A stretch of DNA of 64,000 bases from Massilia sp. Bi118 (GCF_918697865.1 NZ_CAKKMV010000010.1:1-64000); one strand, 5' to 3'. Counted from the stretch's first letter, positions 43,483 to 52,341 are shown. Notes: generated by a model not told the origin, from the sequence alone. Numbers and translations: made by a program.

Positions 43483-44673
43483 CTACTCTGTTTTTGCATC
43501 GATTCGTTCTGCAAGCCACTTATATGTTAGTTTGTCAAATTGACATTCCAAAGGATCTTTTTTGGCTAACCAATAGTCATCCATCAAATTTGGCTCCATC
43601 TGATCTCGCAATTCAGGGTGAAATGTTTGCCACTCGGCTGGATAACCTATTTGAGATCTTACCGGATCTGAGCGGTATTTTTCGCCGTTATAGTTTCCAA
43701 AAAAAGCTGGGATCGGCCGTCCTTGCTTCTTATTAATTTTCATGCCGCGACTATTTATGTTGTCATTGTAAAGATCTATGATCTGCCCATTGGATAGTTC
43801 AGAGGCGGCATGCCCAAGCTCATGTAGAGGCGTATGCGAAATGTCGAAACTAAAATAGGAAATCGTTGCTGCGCCAGGAAGCTCGGTTGAGCTTTGGTGC
43901 CGGAAGGTTTTCCCGTCCAAGCGAAATGACGTGCTCCTTCCCTGTTTTCCATCAACGGTGAACTGCGCCGACGCGCGAGTATAGTCTAGCGAGCCATGCA
44001 ATACGAGAACCACGTCCATCTGCAGTCCGAGCTTTAAACAATATTGTGAAATTTCGTGTTGTAGTGGCCGAGCTATGTTTGGCATTACTTCTTCAACGAG
44101 TGGTGTGCTGCTGTCCGTTTCGGACATTGCTGGAAAAATCGCAATTCTAAGTTTCTCCGACGACGCAGCATTCCTGAGAATGTCCTCTGTTGCAAACAGC
44201 AGGCTACGTAGAATATCGATAACACTAGTGGAATATTTTTCGTGGTCTAAAAATATTGGGTCTCGACGCGATAATCTGTCCGGCGAGCGCAGCGTAGGAT
44301 TTGCTAAAATCAAAATTGAGAACGGTGATTTATATTTGTTCGACGTGATAACCGAAACCGGAGTTGGGCTCTCTTCAACCCTAATGACGCCGATCGGCTG
44401 AATTCCGTTGACGCTTTGAACTTCCGCGTAATATTCATCAGCAGTAGCTCTAGAGCCTATGGCAGCCGCCACAATTACCAAGTCGTTTGCAAATTCAATC
44501 GAAAGAACAATACGTCGTAACCCCAAAGACAGAATTAACGAGTTCGGCTGCCCTAGCTGAAAGCCGTGATTAGGCAAGCATGTTGGCAGGTGCGGGTGCA
44601 CTTGCCACTTTGTCTGCTTTCCTTGCTCTACCGCTCGGCTGTCAAAAGTTTTTTTCCAAGACAGCTCGTTCAT
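43483..44673 (-). CDS. HELGH zinc metallopeptidase, family uncertain
   Basis: A 396-residue protein with one clear zinc-binding motif, HELGHAASEL (H284, E285, H288), followed by a Met-containing NLMDDY (~362-367) that could be a Met-turn. Upstream of it a beta-rich region with VVLVLHG may be the fold's edge. This pattern is metzincin-like and recalls M64 peptidases, but I cannot place it firmly; the third zinc ligand is not obvious. No signal peptide. The start at 44673 follows GAGG at good distance; an in-frame ATG at 44688 lacks one. It is the first gene of the island operon, read from a promoter at about 44819-44845. Confidence 0.75.
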   Translation of the reverse strand: MNELSWKKTFDSRAVEQGKQTKWQVHPHLPTCLPNHGFQLGQPNSLILSLGLRRIVLSIEFANDLVIVAAAIGSRATADEYYAEVQSVNGIQPIGVIRVEESPTPVSVITSNKYKSPFSILILANPTLRSPDRLSRRDPIFLDHEKYSTSVIDILRSLLFATEDILRNAASSEKLRIAIFPAMSETDSSTPLVEEVMPNIARPLQHEISQYCLKLGLQMDVVLVLHGSLDYTRASAQFTVDGKQGRSTSFRLDGKTFRHQSSTELPGAATISYFSFDISHTPLHELGHAASELSNGQIIDLYNDNINSRGMKINKKQGRPIPAFFGNYNGEKYRSDPVRSQIGYPAEWQTFHPELRDQMEPNLMDDYWLAKKDPLECQFDKLTYKWLAERIDAKTE

Positions 44674-45228
44674 AATATCCTCAAACATGTGGTTGGGACG
44701 TGGGCTCCTCGCGATTTAATATTTTTTGCCGCTGAGAAGTTTAAAAACTTGTTCCGCTGGATTGGGTTCGGGGTGGAGTGATAGGCCCCTCCTGCTCAAA
44801 CTCTAATCGCTAGTCAAATTTATATCTGGTGCACATCGATGTCAAGACAGGATCGGAGATTTTAGCTAATATTCACAGTGCATAATCGCCACACATAAAA
44901 TTATTCAATGGCGTTGTGTATTGGAAACCTTCTCTGTACTTAGTCGCAGTGGATTATGGTTTTTGAGAAGAATACGAGTGGGATTTGGAAGGTTCGAACA
45001 GTCTTGCGAGGATCGCAATATGAACTTAATTGAAGGAATTTCGACAGTTTTGTTGGATATGTCGTTTCAAGTCGGCTCTTAAGTAGTTGTATTTTCTAGG
45101 CAAACCGACATGTTAAAACACTTACTGTTGTCCTTAGGTGTTTTGCGGAAACTTTACAACTGGGTTTGCAATAAACTCCTAAGCATATGCTTCCTTAAGG
45201 GCCGTGCTTGGGGCTACCCTCAATTTGC
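44674..45228. other. AT-rich upstream region of the peptidase operon
   Basis: About 555 bases, markedly AT-rich, between the operon's first gene and the cytochrome gene. A promoter for the operon lies at 44819-44845, giving a leader of about 145 bases. The right part (44900-45220) has runs of A/T without a supported gene on either strand. I saw no terminal inverted repeats, tRNA or transposase remnant. Confidence 0.45.
44819..44845 (-). promoter_or_regulatory. Sigma-70-type promoter of the peptidase operon
   Basis: On the minus strand, a perfect -35 TTGACA (complement of 44840-44845) is followed after 15 bases by TATAAA (complement of 44819-44824); shifting by one gives ATAAAT at 16 bases. 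Spacing is slightly short but the match is strong. It reads into the metallopeptidase gene. Confidence 0.6.
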
Positions 45229-46485
45229 TTATTCAAGCGGCACCGATCGGTAGCCGTTGACCTCCGGCGCCGTCACCATCCGCGCCTCGTTACCCCAGCT
45301 GGCGCGCACATAGCTCACCACCGCCGCCACCTCGGTATCGTCCAGCACCTGGCTAAAGGGCGGCATGCCGTAGGGCCGCGGGTTGCCTTTCGTGGACGGC
45401 GCGAAGCCGCCGTTCAGTACGATGCGGATCGCGTTCACCGGCTCCCTTGCCGCCAGCGTGCGATTGCCGGCCAGCGGCGGATAGGCGGGCGCGCCGTCCG
45501 TGGTGAGGGCGCCGCGGCCATCCTTGCCGTGGCAGTCGACGCAATGCCGGTCGTAGATCTGCGCCCCCAGCTTCATCAGCGATTCCGACGGCAGCGGCGC
45601 CGGCCGCGCCGCTGCGCGCTCCGCCGGCAGCGTGTGCAGGTAGGCAGCCATCGCACCGGCATCCGATGCCGACAGGTGCTGCAGGCTCTGGCGCACCACT
45701 TCCGCCATCGGCCCATACACAGCGCCGTTCGGCGACACGCCCGTCTGCAGCAACTGCGCCAGGTGCGGGTCCTTCGAGGCCAGCGAAGGCGCATACCAGC
45801 CCAGCACCGGGATCAGGCCGCCGTGCAGGCCCTGGCCGCTCGCGCCCAGGTTATTGCGCGGGCTATGGCAGGCTGCGCAGTGTCCGAGGCCCTCGACCAG
45901 GTAGGCGCCGCGGTTCCAGTCCGCGCCCTTCGCCGGCTCGGCCTGGTAGACGCCCGGCTTGAAGTAGAGCAGGCGCCAGGCCGCCAGCGCCGCCTGGCTG
46001 TCGTAGGGGAAGCGCAGCGCGTGCGGCTGGTTTTGCTGGCGAGCCGGCGGCAGGCTGCGCAGGTAGGCGAACAGGGCGTCGGCGTCGTCGCGTGACACTT
46101 TCGTGTAATTCGGGTAGGGGAAGGCCGGGTAGAGCAGGCGGCCGTCTTTGGCTATGCCGTTGTGCAGGGCGTTCCAGAAATCGTCGGCGGTCCAGGCGCC
46201 GATGCCGGTGTCAACGTCGGGCGTGATGTTCGGCGCCATCACGCGGCCGAAGGGCGTGTCGACCGCGCGGCCGCCGGCATAGGCCTGGCCGCCGCGCGCC
46301 GTGTGGCAGGCGGCGCAGTCGCCGGCGCGGGCCAGGTAGGCGCCGCGGGCGATGTTGCCGGCGGTGGGCGCCCAGGCTTGCGGCGAGCTTGACGGGATGT
46401 GCTGGGCGCGCGGCCAGGCCAGCAGCAGGGCGGCAATGGCGATGAGTACGAAGGCGGCAAACGCCAGAGGGAGGCGGTACTTCAT
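45229..46485 (-). CDS. Triheme cytochrome c subunit of a membrane dehydrogenase
   Basis: A 418-residue protein with an N-terminal membrane anchor/signal (LPLAFAAFVLIAIAALLLAW) and three haem c sites: CAACH (~55-59), CAACH (~205) and CVDCH (~335). The layout matches the cytochrome subunits of gluconate, sorbitol and alcohol dehydrogenases, which carry electrons from the periplasmic flavoprotein to ubiquinone. No such flavoprotein is adjacent, but a GMC/Tat pair of this type lies at 15.6-17.8 kb. The start overlaps the diheme cytochrome stop (ATGA), so they form an operon. Confidence 0.9.
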   Translation of the reverse strand: MKYRLPLAFAAFVLIAIAALLLAWPRAQHIPSSSPQAWAPTAGNIARGAYLARAGDCAACHTARGGQAYAGGRAVDTPFGRVMAPNITPDVDTGIGAWTADDFWNALHNGIAKDGRLLYPAFPYPNYTKVSRDDADALFAYLRSLPPARQQNQPHALRFPYDSQAALAAWRLLYFKPGVYQAEPAKGADWNRGAYLVEGLGHCAACHSPRNNLGASGQGLHGGLIPVLGWYAPSLASKDPHLAQLLQTGVSPNGAVYGPMAEVVRQSLQHLSASDAGAMAAYLHTLPAERAAARPAPLPSESLMKLGAQIYDRHCVDCHGKDGRGALTTDGAPAYPPLAGNRTLAAREPVNAIRIVLNGGFAPSTKGNPRPYGMPPFSQVLDDTEVAAVVSYVRASWGNEARMVTAPEVNGYRSVPLE

Positions 46486-47225
46486 GGCTGCGGCTCCGGT
46501 GCGCCGCCGCAGGCCAGCGGCAAGGGACGCTTCAGGGATGGCGCCGGGCTCGGGTCGGCCGGCAGCGGCTCGCTGGCCAGCCAGGCCGAGATCGCCGACA
46601 CGTCGGCCAGGCTCAGGCGCTGGGCGATGCTGCCCATGCAGTCGGGCGCCAGGGCGTGGCGGCTGCCGTTGCGCCAGGCGCCGAACTGGGCGTTGATGTA
46701 GTCGCGCGGCAGTCCAGTCAGGCCGGGGATGGCGGGCAGGGCGCCGGTCAGGCGCTCGCCGTGGCAGGCGATGCAGGCCGGGACCTTGAGCGCGGTGTCG
46801 CCGCGCGTGACCAGCTGCCGTCCGCGCTCCAGCTCGGCGGCCGGCAGGCTGGCGCGCTCGAGCACGGTCGCCGGCGCGTGCTGGGTCGAGAAATAGTCCG
46901 CGATCTCGTGCAGGTAATCGTCGGACAGGTGCTGCACCATCCAGGTCATCAGCGGGTACTGGCGGCGGCCGTCGCGGAAATTCGTCAGCTGGTTGTAGAG
47001 GTAGCCGGCCGGCTTGCCGGCGATGCGCGGGTAGTACTGGCGCGTGCCGCCGGAACCGATCGCGGCCGGTGGTGTGGTGGCGCTGCCGTGGCAGGAAATG
47101 CAGGCGGCCAGGCGCTGGCCAGGCGTGCCGGGCACCTCCTGCTGCTGGGCCGAAGCCGGCAGCGCTGCCGTGCACATGGCGATGGCGGCGGCCAGATAAG
47201 CGGATAATCGGGTAAAGCCTCGCAT
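46482..47225 (-). CDS. Diheme cytochrome c4-like protein
   Basis: A 247-residue periplasmic protein with a signal peptide to about residue 26 and two haem c sites, CISCH and CIACH, each in a class I domain, as in cytochrome c4 (residues ~38-120 and ~135-225). YYPRIAGKPAGYLYNQLTNFRDGRR is characteristic of the c4 group. Such proteins shuttle electrons to terminal oxidases. It is translated with the triheme cytochrome. The start at 47225 gives a normal signal peptide. Confidence 0.9.
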   Translation of the reverse strand: MRGFTRLSAYLAAAIAMCTAALPASAQQQEVPGTPGQRLAACISCHGSATTPPAAIGSGGTRQYYPRIAGKPAGYLYNQLTNFRDGRRQYPLMTWMVQHLSDDYLHEIADYFSTQHAPATVLERASLPAAELERGRQLVTRGDTALKVPACIACHGERLTGALPAIPGLTGLPRDYINAQFGAWRNGSRHALAPDCMGSIAQRLSLADVSAISAWLASEPLPADPSPAPSLKRPLPLACGGAPEPQP

Positions 47226-47306
47226 AGTCCAGTCCCGGTGCGTTGTTTGTCTACCACGCAATATTGTAATCGAATAAACGACCGGGATGCCTGCGGACAT
47301 TGGGCG

Positions 47307-47681
47307 CTAGCGCGCGTCCTGGAAGGTTCGCAGATAGGCTTGCAGCGCCTTGATCTCGTTCTCGTCGGCTATGCCCCAGAAGCGCATCCTGGTGCCCGGC
47401 ACCAGCCTGGCCGGATCGTGCAGGAAGGCGGTCAGGCTGCGCTCGTCCCACACGATGCCCGAGGTTTTCATGGCCTCGGAGTAGGCGAAGTCAGGCGTGG
47501 ACCCGGCGCGGCGGCCGAACAGGCCGTTCAGCTGCGGGCCGAAGCCGCTGCGGGCGCTGGCGCCGACCTGGTGGCAGGAGGCGCACTGCTTGAAGGCGCG
47601 CTCGCCGGTGGCGGCGTCCGTGCCTGAGGGGGCGCAGGCTTGCAGTGCCGGGAGTAGTAAAAGAAGGGGAAGAAACTTCAT
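47307..47681 (-). CDS. Class I cytochrome c, lipid-anchored
   Basis: A 124-residue protein with a lipoprotein-type signal (LLLLLPALQAC) and one haem site CASCH (~33-37). The rest follows the cytochrome c2/c550 pattern (FGPQLNGLFGRRAG, YSEAMKTSGIVWDE, PGTRMRFWGI with the axial Met). It probably carries electrons in the periplasm. It lies 81 bases upstream of the c4-like gene on the same strand and may belong to the same unit. Confidence 0.9.
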   Translation of the reverse strand: MKFLPLLLLLPALQACAPSGTDAATGERAFKQCASCHQVGASARSGFGPQLNGLFGRRAGSTPDFAYSEAMKTSGIVWDERSLTAFLHDPARLVPGTRMRFWGIADENEIKALQAYLRTFQDAR

Positions 47682-47708
47682 GCCGCGATTATAGGCGGCG
47701 AGGCGGCT

Positions 47709-48407
47709 TCAAGCCTGGGCCTGGGCCTCGGCTTCGGCGCGTGCCTTGGCTGCATCGCGCGCGGCAAGGCGGGCGGCATTCGCGACGGCAGTCTCCGCGG
47801 CGGCCGCAAAATGCTGGCGCCAGTGGCGGTAGATGCGCAGGGCGACGTGGGCGTCGTCGGCGGCGTACTGGATCTGCTGCTCGGACAGGCGCGGCATGGC
47901 CCAGTTGGTAGTGGTGATGCGGCGCGATTTCTGCAGGCGCTGGCCGAAGAAACGCGCGACGGCCGTTTTCGCGCCCCAGGCGTTCTTCTCGCCACGGCGC
48001 AGGGCGGTGGCGAGGTCGACCACGTTGCGGGTCTCGATGCCGAGCTTGGCGCGCAGGCGGCGCAGGTCGTCGCCAAGACCGAACCCGACTTTCAGGACGT
48101 CCGGCGATTCCAGCACCGGGCGCAAGACCTCCACGCACAGGGCGACGGCCGGCGAGGACGGCGAACCGATCTGGAACAGCCAGGCGTTCGTGTCGTCCGC
48201 CAGCTGCACCAGGTGCGGCCCGGTCGACACTTCGCCTTTCTGGAAGGTCGGCTTCGACTCGGTGTCGAAACCGATGGCGTCACAGGCGAGCAAAGCGTCC
48301 AGGGCGGCTTGCACATCCTCCCTGGTCCGCACCAGGCGCACCTTGGACAGGGCGATGCCCGCGTAGGGCGGTAGCGTGTCCTCGGTGTCCGGTGCGTTTT
48401 CGCTCAT
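47709..48407 (-). CDS. 3'-5' exonuclease, RNase D-like (DEDDy)
   Basis: A 232-residue protein with the three exonuclease motifs: FDTES (ExoI, DxE), GLGDDLRRL (ExoII) and YAADDAHVAL (ExoIII, with the Tyr of the DEDDy type). There is no HRDC domain, so it is a short RNase D-like enzyme rather than full RNase D; RNA or DNA as substrate is open. The C-terminus is Ala/Arg-rich. It ends just upstream of the cytochrome gene and begins near the proQ-like gene. Confidence 0.9.
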   Translation of the reverse strand: MSENAPDTEDTLPPYAGIALSKVRLVRTREDVQAALDALLACDAIGFDTESKPTFQKGEVSTGPHLVQLADDTNAWLFQIGSPSSPAVALCVEVLRPVLESPDVLKVGFGLGDDLRRLRAKLGIETRNVVDLATALRRGEKNAWGAKTAVARFFGQRLQKSRRITTTNWAMPRLSEQQIQYAADDAHVALRIYRHWRQHFAAAAETAVANAARLAARDAAKARAEAEAQAQA

Positions 48408-48433
48408 CTGATCGGTTCCAGTCGCTCGAATGA

Positions 48434-48970
48434 CTATTTTTTCGAGAACTTCGACGCCAGCTGCTGCAGTTTTTCCTGGCGCTTGCGTTCCGCTTCCTGC
48501 TGGACGGCGGCGTCGCGCTCGGCTTTCTTGCGCTCGGCTTCTTTCTTGAAGCGTTGCTGCAGCAGTTCCTTGGCGTGCAGGCGGTGGGTATCCGTCACCT
48601 CGGCGCCCGGCTTGCCGTCCAGGTCGTAGCGCACGGTGGCCTTTTCCATCGCGCGCAGGTAGCGCATCGAGCCGGTGTGGATGCCCAGCGCGGCGCGCAT
48701 CAGCTTGCGGTTCAGGGTGGGCATGCGGGCCAGCAATTGCTTGTCGATGCCGATTTCGAGCGGCAGGCAGTTGCGGAAAGCCTCGAACTCCTGTTGCAGC
48801 TGCTTGAGCAGGGCGCGCGGGGAATCCGCGGCGGGCCCGGCAGCAGGGGCGGCAGCGGCCGGGGCCGCGCTGTCCACGGTTTCCACGGTCTCGGGCGTGG
48901 CGTTGGCGGCGGTGTTTTCGTTGGCCTCAGGGGTTTCGGCGACGTTACTAATCGTATTCATTGACTTCAT
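48434..48970 (-). CDS. proQ: ProQ/FinO-family RNA chaperone
   Basis: A 178-residue protein with an Ala/Glu/Asn-rich disordered N-terminus (residues 1-48) and a FinO/ProQ domain (~50-130: PRALLKQLQQEFEAFRNCLPLEIGI, LARMPTLNRKLMRAALGIHTGSMRYLRAM), then a charged coiled-coil tail (RFKKEAERKKAERDAAVQQEAERKRQEKLQQLASK). It binds structured RNAs and sRNAs. A start three codons further in (48961) is possible. The region to its right may encode a small RNA on the opposite strand. Confidence 0.9.
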   Translation of the reverse strand: MKSMNTISNVAETPEANENTAANATPETVETVDSAAPAAAAPAAGPAADSPRALLKQLQQEFEAFRNCLPLEIGIDKQLLARMPTLNRKLMRAALGIHTGSMRYLRAMEKATVRYDLDGKPGAEVTDTHRLHAKELLQQRFKKEAERKKAERDAAVQQEAERKRQEKLQQLASKFSKK

Positions 48971-49115
48971 GGTAAGAACAGGAAGCGGAAGGATAGCATG
49001 GCAAGGCGGTGGATGTACCGCTGAGCCGTGTAAGGGTTCGTCGTCGCTGCCGGCCGACCGTGATTTCCTTCGTGTGCGGCGGGCGCGTCAGCAAGAAATC
49101 GTGTATGATCCGCCC

Positions 49116-49309
49116 CTTTCCTTGCGTAGGGCTTGCGCCCACGCAGACGGTCAGGGGCCGGATTAAAGCCTGGGAGTATGTGAATTCGTTATATCCATTA
49201 TCGGATATTTCAATTATCACTAAATCTTTCCCTGGTGCATAATATGCCTGTCTCCTCTATTTCTCTCTTGGGAAAATAGCTCAAGCCCGTTCCTTGACGG
49301 GCTTTTTTT
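49116..49309 (+). ncRNA. Candidate small RNA upstream of rpoD
   Basis: A strong plus-strand terminator at 49283-49309 has no gene upstream on that strand, since proQ points left. About 190 bases before it, TATGAT (49104-49109) could be a -10 box; the transcript would begin with a hairpin (GCGTaGGGC / GCCCACGC, ~49124-49144), contain another (ATATCC/GGATAT, ~49192-49208) and end in the terminator. A second promoter candidate (TTATCA-18-CATAAT, 49214-49243) would give a shorter RNA of ~60 bases. No known RNA family was recognised. Confidence 0.4.
49283..49309 (+). terminator. Orphan intrinsic terminator
   Basis: The stem is AAGCCCGT / ACGGGCTT with a six-base loop, followed by a run of seven T residues on the plus strand. 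On the minus strand no T-run exists, so it must end a plus-strand transcript that starts within the preceding 300 bases. Confidence 0.85.
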
Positions 49310-49422
49310 CGTTCCGACATGCTAAACCGCGATCTCAACCACAATTCAGATGCTCCCTGCCACCGTCCACGCGTCCCCGACGCCCGGGCAGAGCTTTGAT
49401 TGTGCTTGATATCTGGCCATCT

Positions 49423-49476
49423 GCCCTAAGTTAGGGCCATCCCGTAATTTCTCGCCAAAGGGTCCGCAAGCGGACC
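49423..49476. promoter_or_regulatory. Palindrome and hairpin in the rpoD leader
   Basis: GCCCTAAGTTAGGGC (49423-49437) is a perfect 15-base palindrome with one central base. GGTCCGC/GCGGACC (49461-49476) is a compact hairpin ending 57 bases before the rpoD ATG. Position suits an operator and an RNA structure in the leader, respectively. The acting factor is unknown. Confidence 0.5.
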
Positions 49477-49532
49477 AGGTGGCTTATTGACTTCGCAGGC
49501 GCGCGTCTCGCCTCGACTGGAGAATGTGAATC

Positions 49533-52250
49533 ATGAAAAACACCGCCAAGACCTTGACACTGACCGCCAAGAAGGCGCCGGCCAAGAGCACGGCCCAGCT
49601 GGCAGTGCCGAAAACCGCGACCTCCTACTTCCTGGAAACGGAAGTGGCGGACGGCGCGCCGGCGGCCAAGGTAACGGTGGTTAAAACGCGTTCGCGCCTG
49701 GCCTCGCTGAAAGCGGCCCAGGCCGAGCAAGCTGCCGAAGCACAGCAGGCAGCGCAACTCCAGCCGGAGCAGTTCGACAACGCCGTCGAGGCAGGCGTCG
49801 AAGCCGCCGAGGTCCTGGCCGAAACTGTCAACGATGCGGCGCCCGCAGCCGTCGCCCAAGTGGCCGCCGTCGCCGCCGACGAGGCCGATTTCATCCCGAC
49901 CCCGGCCACCCCTGCAGCGCCGCCGGTCATCGTGCGCAAGCGCACCTCGAAGCTGGCGGCCCTGAAAGCCGCCGCTGCCGACACCGGCGTCGACAGCTCG
50001 TCGGCCGCCGCACCCGCAGTCGAAACCACCCCGGCCGCCGAAGAAGCCCCGGCACCGCGCGTGGTGCGCACCCGCACCCGCCGTATCGAGCCGGGCGCAT
50101 CCGGCGCCACCGCGACGGCCACCCCGACCGGCACCGTCAGCACCACCACCGACGCCGCCACGCTGGCCGCGATCGACACCTCGGGCTATCTGCTGCCGCA
50201 GGTGAAGGTCCCGGGCCGCCGCGGCCGCAAGCCGAGCGAGTTCGTGCCGGAGAACGACGAGATCGCCGCGCTGAACGCGGTCGAGCGCGCCGAGATGAAG
50301 GCAGCCTCCAAGCTGCGCGAGCGCAAGGCCAAGGGCGTCCCTGGGATGCTGGGCGCCGAGCAGGGCTTTTCGAGCGAGGAACTGGAAAAGCGCCGCACCC
50401 AGCTGAAGAACCTGATCAACATGGGCAAGGAGCGCGGCTACCTGACCCATGCCGAGATCAACGACCAGCTGCCGGAAAACATCATCGATCCGGAACAGAT
50501 CGAAGGCATCATCGCGACCTTCAACGACATGGGCATCGCCGTCTACGAGCGCGCCCCGGAAGCGGAAATGATGCTGCTGTCGGACGCCGTCGTGACCCCG
50601 ACCAGCGAAGACGAAGTCGAGGCCGCGGCCGCGACCGCGCTGTCGACCGTCGACTCCGACTTCGGCCGCACCACCGACCCGGTCCGCATGTACATGCGCG
50701 AAATGGGCGCCGTGTCGCTGCTGACCCGCGAAGGCGAGATCGCGATCGCCAAGCGCATCGAGGAAGGCCTGAAGGACATGGTGCAGGCCATCTCCGCCTG
50801 CCCGGTGACGATCTCGGAAATCATCGCCCTGTCGCACAAGATCGCCAGCGACGAGCTGAAGATCGACGACGTGGTCGACGGCCTGATGTCGCCGGACGAA
50901 GGCAGCGCCGCGCCGGTCGCGGCGACGGCCGCCGGCTCCTCGGATGACGAGGAAGAGGAAGAGATCGAAGACGAGGAAGAGGAAGAAGGGGCTACCTCCG
51001 CCAGCGGCGCCGCCGGCTACTCGGCCGAACAGCTGGCCGCGCTGAAGAAGACCTCGATGGAGAAGTTCGCCACCATCGAAAAGCAGTTCGACAAGATGGG
51101 CCACGCCTTCAAGACCCAGGGCTACGGTTCGCTGCAGTACATCGCGGCCCAGGACGTGATCTCGACCGAGCTGCTGGGCATCCGCTTCACCGCCAAGATC
51201 GTCGAAAAGCTGTGCGACACCCTGCGCGGCCAGATGGACGAAGTGCGTGCTATCGAACGCGCCGTGCTGGACATCTGCGTGAACCGCTGCGGCATGCCGC
51301 GCGCCCACTTCATCAAGGTCTTCCCGGGCAACGAGACGGACCTCGAATGGGTGCAGCGCGAAGTCGATTGCGCCTACCCGTACAGCGCCGTGCTGTCGCG
51401 TAATGCGCCGGCCATCATGGAACTGCAGCGCCGCATGATCGACCTGCAGGCCCGCGTGGCGCTGCCGCTGGCCGATCTCCGCAAGATCAACAAGCAGATG
51501 GCGGCCGGCGAAAAGCGCGCCCGCACCGCGAAGCGCGAAATGACCGTGGCCAACCTGCGCCTGGTGATCTCCATTGCCAAGAAATATATTAACCGCGGCT
51601 TGCAGTTCCTCGACCTGATCCAGGAAGGGAATATCGGCCTGCTGAAGGCGGTCGACAAGTTCGAATACCGCCGCGGTTATAAATTCTCGACTTACGCGAC
51701 CTGGTGGATCCGCCAGGCGATCACGCGCTCGATCGCCGACATGGCCCGCACCATCCGCGTGCCGGTGCACATGATCGAGACGATCAACAAGATGAACCGC
51801 ATCTCGCGCCAAATCATGCAGGAAACCGGCAGCGAGCCGGACATGGCGACCCTGGCGGCCAAGATGGAGATGCCGGAATCGAAGGTCCGCGAGATCATGA
51901 AGATCGCAAAAGAGCCGATCTCCATGGAGACCCCGATGGGCGAAGACGGCGATTCGCAACTGGGCGACTTCATCGAGGACAACGCGACCCTGGCGCCGCT
52001 GGAAGCCGCGATGCACGCTTCGATGCGCGGCGTGATCAAGGAAGTGCTGGACTCGCTGACCCCGCGCGAAGCCAAGGTCCTGCGCATGCGCTACGGCGTC
52101 GAGATGTCGAACGACCACACGCTGGAAGAAGTGGGCAAGCAGTTCGACGTGACCCGCGAGCGTATCCGCCAGATCGAAGCCAAGGCGATGAGCAAGCTGC
52201 GCCAGCCTTCGCGCTCGGACAAGCTGAAGACCTTCCTGCAGAACCAGTAA
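49533..52250 (+). CDS. rpoD: Primary sigma factor RpoD (sigma-70)
   Basis: A 905-residue sigma-70. Region 1.1 begins near residue 280, region 1.2 near 385 ([14 protein letters not shown]), the non-conserved region holds an acidic run ([15 protein letters not shown], ~469-483), region 2 lies near 670-745 ([48 protein letters not shown]), region 3 near 750-825 and region 4.2 with [18 protein letters not shown] at the end. It is about 290 residues longer than the E. coli protein. The first ~280 residues are an extension rich in Ala, Lys and Arg with three related basic repeats and an AT-hook-like RRGRKP. It directs RNA polymerase to housekeeping promoters. dnaG is not adjacent. Confidence 0.97.
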   Translation: MKNTAKTLTLTAKKAPAKSTAQLAVPKTATSYFLETEVADGAPAAKVTVVKTRSRLASLKAAQAEQAAEAQQAAQLQPEQFDNAVEAGVEAAEVLAETVNDAAPAAVAQVAAVAADEADFIPTPATPAAPPVIVRKRTSKLAALKAAAADTGVDSSSAAAPAVETTPAAEEAPAPRVVRTRTRRIEPGASGATATATPTGTVSTTTDAATLAAIDTSGYLLPQVKVPGRRGRKPSEFVPENDEIAALNAVERAEMKAASKLRERKAKGVPGMLGAEQGFSSEELEKRRTQLKNLINMGKERGYLTHAEINDQLPENIIDPEQIEGIIATFNDMGIAVYERAPEAEMMLLSDAVVTPTSEDEVEAAAATALSTVDSDFGRTTDPVRMYMREMGAVSLLTREGEIAIAKRIEEGLKDMVQAISACPVTISEIIALSHKIASDELKIDDVVDGLMSPDEGSAAPVAATAAGSSDDEEEEEIEDEEEEEGATSASGAAGYSAEQLAALKKTSMEKFATIEKQFDKMGHAFKTQGYGSLQYIAAQDVISTELLGIRFTAKIVEKLCDTLRGQMDEVRAIERAVLDICVNRCGMPRAHFIKVFPGNETDLEWVQREVDCAYPYSAVLSRNAPAIMELQRRMIDLQARVALPLADLRKINKQMAAGEKRARTAKREMTVANLRLVISIAKKYINRGLQFLDLIQEGNIGLLKAVDKFEYRRGYKFSTYATWWIRQAITRSIADMARTIRVPVHMIETINKMNRISRQIMQETGSEPDMATLAAKMEMPESKVREIMKIAKEPISMETPMGEDGDSQLGDFIEDNATLAPLEAAMHASMRGVIKEVLDSLTPREAKVLRMRYGVEMSNDHTLEEVGKQFDVTRERIRQIEAKAMSKLRQPSRSDKLKTFLQNQ

Positions 52251-52263
52251 AACAGTTAGTCGG

Positions 52264-52303
52264 GTCCGGCAATGCCGGACACGACTGCCCGGCATTGCCG
52301 GAC
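52264..52303. repeat. Large inverted repeat after rpoD
   Basis: GTCCGGCAATGCCGG and CCGGCATTGCCGGAC flank ten bases; each arm is itself palindromic (CCGGCATTGCCGG). It lies 13 bases after the rpoD stop and before the terminator, and may stabilise the 3' end of the message or resemble a REP-type element. Confidence 0.75.
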
Positions 52304-52307
52304 CCAG

Positions 52308-52341
52308 CTCCCCGTGCCGCACAGGCCGGGGAGTTTTTTTT
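52308..52341 (+). terminator. Intrinsic terminator of rpoD
   Basis: CTCCCCG / CGGGGAG forms a 7-bp stem, followed by eight T residues on the plus strand. It lies about 60 bases behind the rpoD stop. Confidence 0.9.

Larger units (their letters stand above)
48971..49532. other. Intergenic region between proQ and rpoD
   Basis: This is a 560-base stretch between two divergent genes. It contains a possible small RNA with a plus-strand terminator, a perfect 15-base palindrome and a hairpin close to the rpoD start, each listed separately. No supported coding frame was seen. A short open frame (49009-49242) has no ribosome binding site or family features. Confidence 0.5.

Noticed and set aside
41605..45228. 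Prophage or integrative element
   Set aside because: No integrase, transposase, tRNA target, terminal repeats or phage structural genes were seen; only the base composition suggests transfer.
49009..49242. Short plus-strand frame of 77 codons near the small-RNA candidate
   Set aside because: No Shine-Dalgarno, no family features; a non-coding transcript explains the terminator better.
49116..49309. 6S RNA
   Set aside because: The length is similar, but the 5' and 3' ends do not pair into the long stem with a central bubble that defines 6S RNA.
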